Under the pieces are notes generated by a model. The model worked only from the letters and a program-made list of their open reading frames with translations. It searched no databases and was not told where the DNA came from. A program made the position numbers and the translations under genes. Of a DNA stretch of 64,000 nucleotides, positions 8,631 through 17,060 are shown piece by piece. Source of the DNA: Petrimonas sulfuriphila (GTDB lineage: Bacteria > Bacteroidota > Bacteroidia > Bacteroidales > Dysgonomonadaceae); the NCBI GenBank assembly GCA_038561985.1, contig CP073276.1:124001-188000 (forward strand), read 5' to 3'. Positions within the stretch are counted from its first letter, which is position 1, and each line of letters opens with the position of its first letter.

Positions 8631-10296
8631 GACTTTGACAGCCTAAATTACCGATGCTCGTAACATGTTTATATTATGCGATATACAGGAATAGGTTTGG
8701 TGGCGTGGGTGGCGCAAGAGAGAAAATGCCTATTTTTGTGGTATGTTCGTGCGCAAGAAGAGAAACCGGAGTGGTTCCACCAGTATTGTAGTTGTAGACA
8801 AGAGCGACGGGATCTACCGCGAAGTCAAAAGCTTTGGGGCTTCCTCCGATACTGATGAGATAGACTCATTATATCGTCAGGCATCAGCTTGGGTTTCCAA
8901 GTACGGTGGTCAACAGCTTTTAGATTTCGATGAGACCGCAGAAGGCTATCAATGAAACAAGGAACACTATATCCCGTATTGAACGTACAATACAGAATGC
9001 ACCGCAATCGATTCTGAACAGGATCTATGACAGTATCGGTTTTGGAGCTATAGGTGACGATATCCTGCGCCATCTTGTGGTAGCGCGCGTGTGTCAGCCC
9101 TTGAGCAAGGTAGCCACGGTAGAGTACCTGAAGTCGTACTTCGATGAGGACGTTCACCTTCATAATATCTACAGGTACATGGACAGGCTATACTCCAGCC
9201 AGCAAGAATTGGTTCACAAGATCAGCGTGGAGCATACACTGAAGATCCTGGGCGGCTGCATCGGTCTCGTGTTCTATGATGTAACGACGCTATATTTTGA
9301 ATCCGCACCCAAGCCGGACGATGAATTGCGTCAGGCAGGGTTCTCCAAGGGTGGTAAGAGCGCTGAATCGCAGATTGTCCTGGGACTTCTGGTGAGCGAG
9401 GATGGATATCCACTGTCTTATTCCATCTTCAACGGCAGTCAGTATGAAGGCAGAACAATGATACCAATCATCGACGACTTCGTCCGACGATTCTCGCTAA
9501 CGGACTTCATTGTCGTGGCAGACTCCGGATTAATGAGCGAGAGAAATGTGAAGCTCCTGGAATCTGCCGGTTACAAGTATATCCTTGGTGCCCGGATCCG
9601 GAGCGAGTCACCAAGAATCAAGGAGTGGATACTTTCCATTGAGAAGAAGGATGGTCATTGTCAATCATGCATGAAGAACGAGACGCAGCGGCTGATTGTC
9701 AGTTATTCTGATCCCAGGGCCAGGAAAGATGCCTGGAATAGGGATAAAGGCGTTGCAAGACTACGCACTGCTTTTGTCAAAGGAACGCTGACAAAGGACA
9801 GGTTGAATAAACGTGGCTTCAACAAGTTCCTTGATATCAATAAAGACATTACTGTCAGCATCAACGAGGAAAAGATTATAGACGACAGCCGTTGGGACGG
9901 ATTGAAAGGGTATATTACCAACACGGCGTTACCCGCTACGGAGATAATTTCCCAATATCACGGTCTTTGGGTTGTTGAAAGAGCATTTCGAATTGGTAAG
10001 ACCTCACTGGAGATGCGTCCGATGTTTCACTTTACAGAGAAACGAATCGAGGCTCACATCTGCATCTGCTTCATTGCCAATAAGGTTTATAAGGAGCTTG
10101 AAAGGACTATTCGGAATATCGGCCTCAATATGAGCGTGGATAAGGTGCTGGACATCGCTAAGACGATAACGACACTGAAAATAAGGTTGCCAAACGGTGA
10201 ACTATACACGCAGACCATCTACACTACATCACAACAGGAGGCAATTAAGCCTCTGATCGAGCCAGATGTCGGATAGGGTGGCGCATTGTCAAAGTC
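8631..10296 (+). mobile_element. IS1634-family insertion sequence
   Basis: About 1.67 kb bounded by the inverted 10-mer GACTTTGACA (8631-8640) and TGTCAAAGTC (10287-10296). It contains one transposase gene split by a frameshift. Similarity may extend a few bases outward on both sides (T-rich), so the exact ends are uncertain, and no convincing target duplication is visible. The right end abuts a decayed IS5-family transposase, into which it seems to have inserted. Confidence 0.75.
8743..10276 (+). pseudogene. IS1634-family DDE transposase, split by a frameshift
   Basis: The N-terminal part (8743-8955, 70 residues, 'MFVRKKRNRSGSTS') and the main part (8930-10276, 448 residues) are in different frames and overlap by 26 bases. 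Together they make the usual single transposase of about 510-520 residues. In the main part the catalytic triad is visible: D117 in 'VFYDVTT', D198 in 'VVADSGLM' and E350 in 'WVVERAFR'. A +1 shift (or loss or gain of a base) near 8930-8955 is needed to join them. I see no slippery heptamer there, so a mutation is more likely than programmed frameshifting. The second part has its own ATG and could be made alone, lacking the DNA-binding N-terminus. Confidence 0.85.
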
Positions 10297-10297
10297 A

Positions 10298-10567
10298 GGA
10301 AAAAGGCAGAAACGCAGAAAATTTTGAGCCAGGGCGGGCATAGAATTTGTTATCGGACATCTGAAAAAAGACTTCCGGATGGAACAGAACTACCTGGGAG
10401 GCGAGAAAGGGATACAGATCAACGCTTACATGGCGGCAACTGCCTGGAATTTAAAGAAAATAATAGAAAAGATTAAAAAAGATCTTTTGTTTTTTATTTT
10501 TCGATGGCTTCTGCCTAAAGAAAAAATATACTTTTACTCCTTTTTATTCAATAAAATGAATTATTAA
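10298..10567 (+). pseudogene. IS5-family transposase C-terminal remnant
   Basis: In one frame the translation reads K-R-Q-K-R-R-K-F, a stop (TGA at 10325), then A-R-A-G-I-E-F-V-I-G-H-L-K, followed by 'EQNYLGGEKGIQINAYMAATAWNLKK'-like sequence up to about 10480. This is the C-terminal end of an IS5-group transposase, with the Glu of the DDE triad in 'GIEFVIGH'. The N-terminal two thirds are absent and the internal stop shows decay. It abuts the right end of the IS1634-type element and is followed by the broken end of a GH78-like gene at about 10590. Confidence 0.75.
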
Positions 10568-10579
10568 GGATTGACTAAT

Positions 10580-11611
10580 TCAATTCAAATAAAATCGGAA
10601 TACGCGTTCTCCTCCATCTGCATGAAAAATATCCCATACGCCAAACATATTCAGATTATTCACCGAGTCACGATGAGCCTTAAGGTTAACCGCCTCATAC
10701 AGTGCCTCGGCATATTTTACCTGAATGTAGCTCCCGCTACCTCCCTGCACAGCTAGTTCGGGGTAACCCATAGTTAACACCTCAAAATCGATTAGAATAT
10801 TGGCTTTTGTGTTGGCAGGAATGGTCAAACTTGATGTCCCGTCCCATTTGCCAATAGGGATATCGGCGTTGTTCACTTTTCTGATTTTAGCAGGATAGGC
10901 CAAATGGTTATCCATAAATGGGATGTTTCTTGGAACAAGGTTCCAGGGCGGTTGCTTGTCAAACAATAAGGGTTCAGCAGCAATCCAACCGCTGTCGTCA
11001 AATCCTGTTGTTTCCCAACCCCATGGATATTTTTCGGCAAAGATCTCGTCACCGCCGCCACAGGCATAAAACCCATAAAACCACCGTTCTTTAAATAACA
11101 TCTCATGATAGGAAATCACCCGATACGCAGGATTTTTATAGACTTTCCAGTTACTGTTAGTATTCAATTCACTAAAATTGCTGTTTTCCACACGCAACAT
11201 AAAAGCCGTTTGTACCGAAATAAATGCCATAGGTTTATCATCGCCTCCATTAAAAACAAGTGCTGCCAGAAGGTTTTCGCCGATATGTAGGAATGGAGCG
11301 ATATCAATTATATCGTACTTATAAGTCTTAAGATCACCTTTTGCCGGTCCGTAACAAACCCGTTTGCCATTCACAAAAAGATTATACCTGTTATCGGCTG
11401 AAACGTGGATAACCATTTTGTCGGGGACTTTATCCAGTTCAAAGCTTTTTCGGAAATGGTATACTCCGTATGCTGTTTGATTGGCAGAAGGGTAGGATAC
11501 CCAATGCGACGCTGGTTGAGCGAAACTCACCGGGAATAAGGATAAAAACAGGAAACTACATAGAAATATTTGATTTACCTGATTAATCATTATTTTTTTA
11601 TTTGAGTCCAT
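10580..11611 (-). pseudogene. GH78-like alpha-L-rhamnosidase, N-terminal fragment (3' end lost to IS)
   Basis: A 343-residue remnant with a signal peptide ('FLCSFLFLSLFPVSFAQ'). It is followed by the N-terminal jelly-roll region typical of GH78 and related enzymes ('YGVYHFRKSFEL', 'NRYNLFVNGKRV', 'WKVYKNPAY', 'GFDDSGWIAAEP'). Full GH78 proteins are 700-900 residues. This one stops just after 'GERVFRF', before the catalytic (alpha/alpha)6 domain, where the IS5-type remnant begins. The catalytic Glu residues are therefore missing and it cannot be a working glycosidase. It is the last gene of the seven-gene minus-strand operon (25 bases after the oxidoreductase). The start could also be the ATG at 11590. 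Confidence 0.8.
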
Positions 11612-11636
11612 TTAAATAATCAGTAGCTCGTTAGAA

Positions 11637-13211
11637 TTATATAATTTTATTCCTTACCGGATCCCATTCAACCCTTCTTTTTTCCACATACGATTTATGT
11701 GCCATCAATACGGTTATACCTTCTTCATATGCACGTTCGATATTGCTGCTGGTCTCTCCGCCGTTGCGGATACAATCGATCCACTCCTTGAGATGCAGGT
11801 GTGTGACATCAATTTCCTTTCCGTTTATTTTGGTGGTGGTGAGGCCTCTTGAGACATAATACTTTTCGGTTGCGGTTGATATAGCATCAATTTCTCCCGA
11901 TCCTGGACTCACGTGAATCATGGGACTGTTTGCATTGAAAAGTCCGGCTTCAAGTTGTTTTTTATATTTTACAGAGTCGTTGTCTGCTGTAATGGTTAAT
12001 GTTCCACTTAACTCCATGGATGCGTCGGGTCCCATAAAATAACGTCCCCGCTGTCGGCTGTTAGCAAGGCAACCGCTGTACATTAAAGTCAGCTCTTTAT
12101 CGGGATATTCAAAAACGGACTGGATTTGATCGGGTATTTCCCGGTTATCCTTCCAAAAATAAATACCGCCGGAGGAAACCGCCGATTTTGGGATTCCAAT
12201 ATTAAGCAACTGGTTTACTGCATCGAATTCATGTGTAAAAAGTTGTCCTAACATCCCGGTGTCGTAATCAAAAAACTTTGTCCAATTATAAAACCGATCA
12301 ATTGTAAAAGGGACTTTCGGACAGTCACCCAACCATTGTTCCCAGTCAATTGTCTTTAGGCTTCCCGGTTTCGGGTTGCCATATTCGTCCAGGTGTCTGA
12401 TCCAGGCTCCCTCGGCACTATTTCGGTTTGTAGTGGTCTCAACCAAAGCAATTTTCCCGAGAATTCCTCTTTTGATAATCTCCTTCGCTTGCTGAAAAAC
12501 AACATTCTTGGTAATCTGGTGGCCAAGCTGGAATACGCGGTCGCTGTTTTTTACCGTATGATATACTTCCTGTAATTCATCTTCGTGTAATGCAATACTT
12601 TTTTCACAAAAGACATGTTTTCCTGCCTTTACCGCATCCGTGGTCATGCGGGCATGATGATGGTCGGGTGTGGCAATAACCACTGCATCGATAGAATCAT
12701 CATCCAACATCTCCCGGTAAGTCCGGTATCGTTTGACCTTTAATCCCGACGGTTTGGCTCCGCCTGCTAAAAGTTCGTTTCCGGCTGTAACCAATCCTCT
12801 TTCTGCATTCATATCAAACACATCGCAGATTCCGGTGATTGCCACATTTAAATTTTCCTGTTCCAGCCAGTTTTTTAACCTGCCGCTTTTTGTATAGCTT
12901 TCCACTGTTTCGGGATGCATAAACCCGAGTCCGTTGGCAAGTGCATTCGCCCTGTTTCCAAAGCCTATTATTCCAATCCGGATCAGATCACCTTTTGAAA
13001 CGGCAGGGACTTTTTGTTGGATATGGATGTCTTCAAGTCCCAATTCTTTAATTAACCGGGACTGTTTTTTTTTGTCCCAGCTTATTTTATCAAACAGTTC
13101 ATATCCGAATAATCCCAAAACCGGTATCCCTGCCAATGCTTTCAATGCACTTCTGCGCGAGAGGATGTTTTTATCTTCATCGGGATGAGGTTTCTCTTTT
13201 CTTGTATTCAT
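11637..13211 (-). CDS. Gfo/Idh/MocA family oxidoreductase with Tat signal
   Basis: A 524-residue NAD(P)-dependent oxidoreductase, probably acting on a sugar, inositol or glycoside. An N-terminal twin-arginine signal (S-R-R-S-A-L-K, residues 18-24) with a hydrophobic stretch predicts export by Tat with cofactor already bound. The Rossmann motif GFGNRA lies at about 83-88, the family 'EK' motif at E203-K204 ('HVFCEKSIAL'), and a C-terminal beta-sheet domain follows. Exported Bacteroidetes members of this family include oxidative glycosidases (GH109-like), so cleavage of a glycoside by NAD-assisted redox chemistry is possible. The start overlaps the doxX stop by four bases, indicating translational coupling. 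Confidence 0.88.
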   Translation of the reverse strand: MNTRKEKPHPDEDKNILSRRSALKALAGIPVLGLFGYELFDKISWDKKKQSRLIKELGLEDIHIQQKVPAVSKGDLIRIGIIGFGNRANALANGLGFMHPETVESYTKSGRLKNWLEQENLNVAITGICDVFDMNAERGLVTAGNELLAGGAKPSGLKVKRYRTYREMLDDDSIDAVVIATPDHHHARMTTDAVKAGKHVFCEKSIALHEDELQEVYHTVKNSDRVFQLGHQITKNVVFQQAKEIIKRGILGKIALVETTTNRNSAEGAWIRHLDEYGNPKPGSLKTIDWEQWLGDCPKVPFTIDRFYNWTKFFDYDTGMLGQLFTHEFDAVNQLLNIGIPKSAVSSGGIYFWKDNREIPDQIQSVFEYPDKELTLMYSGCLANSRQRGRYFMGPDASMELSGTLTITADNDSVKYKKQLEAGLFNANSPMIHVSPGSGEIDAISTATEKYYVSRGLTTTKINGKEIDVTHLHLKEWIDCIRNGGETSSNIERAYEEGITVLMAHKSYVEKRRVEWDPVRNKII

Positions 13212-13696
13212 TTTCTAATTTTTAAACGATTAATAAAGACATCCAGGCCAATAATTGAACCGGTAGGAAAAACGGCCAGAACAAAAAGTGACATGGCTTC
13301 AATGAGGGTTTTGTTGACAAGAAGATTATTTCCTTCTGAGGGAATCGTGTATTCTATACCAACGATTGGGGCATTATTGAAGTAATATATGAACAAAAGG
13401 ATTGCTCCCGAAAATGCGGCAAAACTTGTGAACAATCCCAGGATCAATCCCAATCCGATCGCGATAAGCCCCCATGTATTTAAAAAATCTACCGCATTCA
13501 ATACATTGTTATTCGAGACAATCCAATTGGAAATTCCAGACATGATCCATTGAGATTCCCCGAGAAAGCCAGCAGCGGACCAGCCGGGATTAAGCAGTTT
13601 AGAGACTCCTTCATAAAGTAAGTGCCAGCCAGCGAGAAATCGTAAAATAACCAATGCGCTTAATTGTAGATTTGTAAATGGTTGTACTTTTGCCAT
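13208..13696 (-). CDS. DoxX family membrane protein
   Basis: A 162-residue inner-membrane protein with four predicted helices ('LVILRFLAGWHLLYEGVSKL' opening, then 'LIAIGLGLILGLF', 'AILLFIYYF' and 'AMSLFVLAVFP'). DoxX relatives are small quinone- or thiol-oxidation-associated subunits. In Bacteroidetes catabolic operons they often sit beside exported Gfo/Idh/MocA proteins, which may suggest electron transfer to the quinone pool; this is inference. It lies 10 bases after the M20 gene and overlaps the oxidoreductase start by four bases. Confidence 0.8.
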   Translation of the reverse strand: MAKVQPFTNLQLSALVILRFLAGWHLLYEGVSKLLNPGWSAAGFLGESQWIMSGISNWIVSNNNVLNAVDFLNTWGLIAIGLGLILGLFTSFAAFSGAILLFIYYFNNAPIVGIEYTIPSEGNNLLVNKTLIEAMSLFVLAVFPTGSIIGLDVFINRLKIRK

Positions 13697-13706
13697 TTGG
13701 ACAATA

Positions 13707-14891
13707 TTATTTATTTAATAAACTTAAAATCAGATAGGTCATCAATCCAATACCGAGTTCGATGGAATCCTCATTGATATCGAACAACGGATTATGCAGC
13801 GAGGGATTTTCGGTTCCTTCATATCCCACTCCCAATGCATAGAAACAGGCATCCGTCACCCGGGCATAATAAGCAAAATCCTCGGAAGCCATCCAAACGG
13901 GCAGATCTATAATATTCTCCGCTCCCAAATAATCACGCATCAGTTCTTTAATCCTTTTCGTTAATGTAATATCGTTATGAAGCGAGGGGTATCCCTTTCT
14001 TATATCGATGACGGATTGGCATCCATATCCTTCCGCGACCGAATGGACTATGGATTCAATTCTTTTACACGCCTCGTTTCTCCACTGCTCGTCCACGGTA
14101 CGAAAAGTTCCTTCAATCAAAACCTCGTCGGGGATAATATTTATGGATCCGTTCGCCTGGACTTTCCCAAAAGAGAGAACCGACGGGGTGTTGGGGTTAT
14201 TCAGCCGGCTCACAACCTGCTGCAATGCAAGTATAACTGCCGAAGCTGCCACTATCGGATCGCTGTTTTTATGGGGTTCTGCGCCATGTCCTCCCCTACC
14301 TGAAATCTTTATTCTTATCTCATCCATGGATGCCATAAATTCTCCCGGTTTAATACCCACTTTCCCTGTCGGTATGGAGGGCATTACATGCTGTCCGATC
14401 ATCGCGTTTACTTTGGGGTTATCCAGGGCATTCTCTTGAATGACCCGCATTGCTCCCCCGGGCAATATCTCTTCGGCAGGCTGAAAAATCAGCTTTACTG
14501 TCCCGCTGAAGTTATTGTCCAGTTTTGTGAGTATCTCCGCTACTCCTAAAAGTGAAGAAACATGAACATCATGTCCACAGGCATGCATAACGCCATCATT
14601 TAAAGATATGTAACTCAGATCTGTTTTTTCTGAAACAGGCAACGCATCCATGTCGGCTCTTGCAGCGACTACCTGATCAGAATCATATCGTCCTTGAATC
14701 GTAGCCACAACGCCGGTGCCCACTATAGGCTCCCATGTAATACCCAAGGCATTCAAGGAGTCTTTTATAAATGCCGAGGTGTTATACTCCTGAAAAGATA
14801 ATTCCGGGTTTTGGTGCAGATATCTTCTTTTAGAAATAATGTCATTTTTTATTTCAGAAGCAAGACGCTTAATATCATCCTTTTTGTTCAT
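13707..14891 (-). CDS. M20 (M20D-type) amidohydrolase
   Basis: About 394 residues from the ATG at 14891; an in-frame TTG at 14918 would overlap the upstream stop. M20D enzymes (hippurate, indole-acetyl-amino-acid or N-acyl-amino-acid hydrolases) remove an acyl group from an amide nitrogen using two metals. Ligands are visible: 'HACGHDVH' (Cys, His, Asp), 'QPAEE' (the Glu pair), 'GQHVMP' (His) and the C-terminal 'SLHNPLF' (His). The small dimerisation domain with 'GRGGHGAEPH' is intact. Cytosolic, no signal. Within this operon it probably deacylates an intermediate; the substrate cannot be told from the sequence. Confidence 0.87.
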   Translation of the reverse strand: MNKKDDIKRLASEIKNDIISKRRYLHQNPELSFQEYNTSAFIKDSLNALGITWEPIVGTGVVATIQGRYDSDQVVAARADMDALPVSEKTDLSYISLNDGVMHACGHDVHVSSLLGVAEILTKLDNNFSGTVKLIFQPAEEILPGGAMRVIQENALDNPKVNAMIGQHVMPSIPTGKVGIKPGEFMASMDEIRIKISGRGGHGAEPHKNSDPIVAASAVILALQQVVSRLNNPNTPSVLSFGKVQANGSINIIPDEVLIEGTFRTVDEQWRNEACKRIESIVHSVAEGYGCQSVIDIRKGYPSLHNDITLTKRIKELMRDYLGAENIIDLPVWMASEDFAYYARVTDACFYALGVGYEGTENPSLHNPLFDINEDSIELGIGLMTYLILSLLNK

Positions 14892-14914
14892 AGACGTTTC
14901 GTTGTTATCACCTG

Positions 14915-15979
14915 TCAACCTTTATCGTTGACAATAAACAGCTTTACATATTCATCATCCGTCCACCGCGCATATTGGGAGGTGACACGGTCAAGCTCCT
15001 CTGATTGTCCCTTTGACAATTGTTCGCGCGGGTTCAAACACCAGGTACCCTTCATCAACCCCTGCCTTCTTAAAATTTCATGGATTCCGGAGATAGAACC
15101 TTTAAAATTGTTGGCCACATCAAAGAGCGCCCCGTTCATGTCGGTAATCTCACCAGCAATTTTAAGTATCTCTTCATGGTTGAGACTGTTCTCTCTCAGT
15201 CCCTCTTTGATAAAATGAAACAGTTCGACCGACTTTTTGGTCCAGACCGCGAAATGCCCCAGCAATCCCCCAGCGAATCTTTTTTCAACCAAACGGTTGT
15301 CCGCCTTAATTGAATAGGGCGTGATCAAATCGAGAACAATGTTGTCATCATTTCCCGTATATAGCGCGATCTCATTGTTCCTGGGAGAGTTGCACACAGC
15401 CCTGATCACATCCAAGGTATAATACCTGTTGAAAGGAGCTGCTTTTATCGCGTATATATGATCGATCTTGCAGAACTCTTCCCAGAAAGAGTAACTGAAT
15501 ACTCTTCCTTCCACGGATGGTTGGAGGTAAAATCCAAAAACGGGTATTACCCGGGCCACAGCCTTTGCGCGGGCGATCAGCTCATCCTCAGAGAGATTAT
15601 CCAATCCTCCCATGCTTAACAGACCCAGATCATACCCGAGGCTTACAGCGATTTCAGCCTCTTTGACTGCCTGTTGGACCGGCCCGCAGATGCCTGCCAC
15701 TTTAATAAAGGAAGATCCTGCCCCGGAGCGTGCGATTTCATCAGCAGCAATCGCCAGCACTCTTTCAAAATAACTGTATTCCGGATCCCTTATCTCGAAC
15801 TGGGTGGTATGCACCCCGATGGCTATTCCATCCACACCACAGGAAATATAATAGCGCGTTAATCTTCTCTGGGACGCTTCATCTATAGTTAAATCCTCGT
15901 TTAATGCCAAGGGGTGCGCAGGAATGAATCCGCCCTCTTTTAACCTGGTTAACACCTCTTTTTTTATCGTTTCTGCCAT
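14915..15979 (-). CDS. DHDPS/NAL-superfamily aldolase, long divergent form
   Basis: A 354-residue TIM-barrel class I aldolase or hydratase of the dihydrodipicolinate synthase / N-acetylneuraminate lyase superfamily. The Schiff-base lysine is K179 in 'IYAIKAAPF', the proton-relay Tyr is Y151 in 'GFYLQPS', and the paired Thr of the carboxylate-binding loop is T58-T59 ('GVHTTQFE', replacing the usual GGTTGE). It is about 55 residues longer than the usual 290-300. The loop differences point away from lysine synthesis and towards breakdown of a keto-acid-type substrate. It starts 12 bases after the SDR gene and ends where the M20 gene begins. Confidence 0.85.
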   Translation of the reverse strand: MAETIKKEVLTRLKEGGFIPAHPLALNEDLTIDEASQRRLTRYYISCGVDGIAIGVHTTQFEIRDPEYSYFERVLAIAADEIARSGAGSSFIKVAGICGPVQQAVKEAEIAVSLGYDLGLLSMGGLDNLSEDELIARAKAVARVIPVFGFYLQPSVEGRVFSYSFWEEFCKIDHIYAIKAAPFNRYYTLDVIRAVCNSPRNNEIALYTGNDDNIVLDLITPYSIKADNRLVEKRFAGGLLGHFAVWTKKSVELFHFIKEGLRENSLNHEEILKIAGEITDMNGALFDVANNFKGSISGIHEILRRQGLMKGTWCLNPREQLSKGQSEELDRVTSQYARWTDDEYVKLFIVNDKG

Positions 15980-15991
15980 AGCCGCTTCCGT

Positions 15992-17005
15992 TTAGAATTC
16001 ACCTTTCCTCTCCTGGAAATGGGTGGGTTTATTTATTGTCTTTCCACCTTCCGCCACCCAGCATCCAATCAGCTCAACCATCTGTTTCAGGCTGACATTC
16101 GGATAGCCAAAGAGTTTGAAACATTCGGCGGCATTGCTCAGCAGGGCATCAGATGATTCAATGCCTGAAAATTTTGGGGATTTACCGAATATCTTACCAA
16201 ATTCATTGGCCAGCCATCTTACGGAAATCATCTCCGGACCGGTCACATTTACTACTCTTGGGGGTGTTGAGCAATGTAGCAGCGCTCTTATGGCGATTTC
16301 GTTGGCGTCACCCTGCCAAATAACATTCACGTTCCCCATGCTCAAGTCAATCTCTCCTTCCTCCTTGACGGATTTGGCAATTTCCAATAAAACGCCATAC
16401 GCTACATCATTCGCATAATTGAGGCGGTAAATAAACATAGGCGTGCTGTTTTTACGGGAAAAATATGCGAAAACGCGCTCTCTTCCCAAACAGGACTGAG
16501 CATACTCGCCTACTGGCGAAGCCTGCATATCCTCTGTCATTCCCCCGTTCACGACGGGTGATAAGGGATACACGTTTCCGGAAGAGAAAACGACTATATT
16601 AGACTTGTGAAATTTTTCGGCTACTTTCCCGGGCAAATAGGAGTTCATTGTCCAGGTATAAGACTCGTTCCCGGACGTACCGAATTTGTGTCCTGCAAGA
16701 TAAATTATATTCGGAATCTGGGGCAGTTTATCCAGATCATTGTCGTTTAACAGATCAGCCTTAATTGTCTCTATCCCCTGACTATTTAATCTTTCGAAAA
16801 CGGAATCTTCGGAGAAGCGGGATACAGCAATAATTTTTTTCTCAATTCCAGCCTCATTGATGGCATCCTGAGCCAGCTTTGCCATTGCCGGGCCCATTTT
16901 TCCCCCGGCACCCAGGATAAGGATATCACCCTCTATTTTGGCAATGTCATTGGCCAACCTCCGTGAAGGTTTTAGATAATCGCTTAGCACATCTTCTTTT
17001 GTCAT
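15992..17005 (-). CDS. NAD-dependent epimerase/dehydratase-like SDR lacking the catalytic lysine
   Basis: A 337-residue extended short-chain dehydrogenase/reductase. The nucleotide-binding glycine motif GAGGKMG is at 32-38, 'IIYLAGHKFG' follows at about 100, and the Ser pair is 'FSSGNVYPL' (141-142). The active-site Tyr is Y168 in 'GEYAQSCLGRE', but the position four residues later, normally the catalytic Lys of YxxxK, is C172. The protein may therefore bind NAD without normal dehydrogenase chemistry, or use a different base. Cytosolic. It sits second in the operon, between the Nramp-like transporter and the DHDPS-like aldolase, and so probably works on the same substrate. Confidence 0.8.
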   Translation of the reverse strand: MTKEDVLSDYLKPSRRLANDIAKIEGDILILGAGGKMGPAMAKLAQDAINEAGIEKKIIAVSRFSEDSVFERLNSQGIETIKADLLNDNDLDKLPQIPNIIYLAGHKFGTSGNESYTWTMNSYLPGKVAEKFHKSNIVVFSSGNVYPLSPVVNGGMTEDMQASPVGEYAQSCLGRERVFAYFSRKNSTPMFIYRLNYANDVAYGVLLEIAKSVKEEGEIDLSMGNVNVIWQGDANEIAIRALLHCSTPPRVVNVTGPEMISVRWLANEFGKIFGKSPKFSGIESSDALLSNAAECFKLFGYPNVSLKQMVELIGCWVAEGGKTINKPTHFQERKGEF

Positions 17006-17060
17006 ATTGAACAGAATGTTATTTCAAAAATAAACAGGTTATCGTTTCAGAAACAGCAAA

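Noticed and set aside
8930-8955. Programmed frameshift in the IS1634-type transposase
   Set aside because: No A6G-like or other slippery heptamer and no clear downstream stem in the overlap; mutation is simpler.
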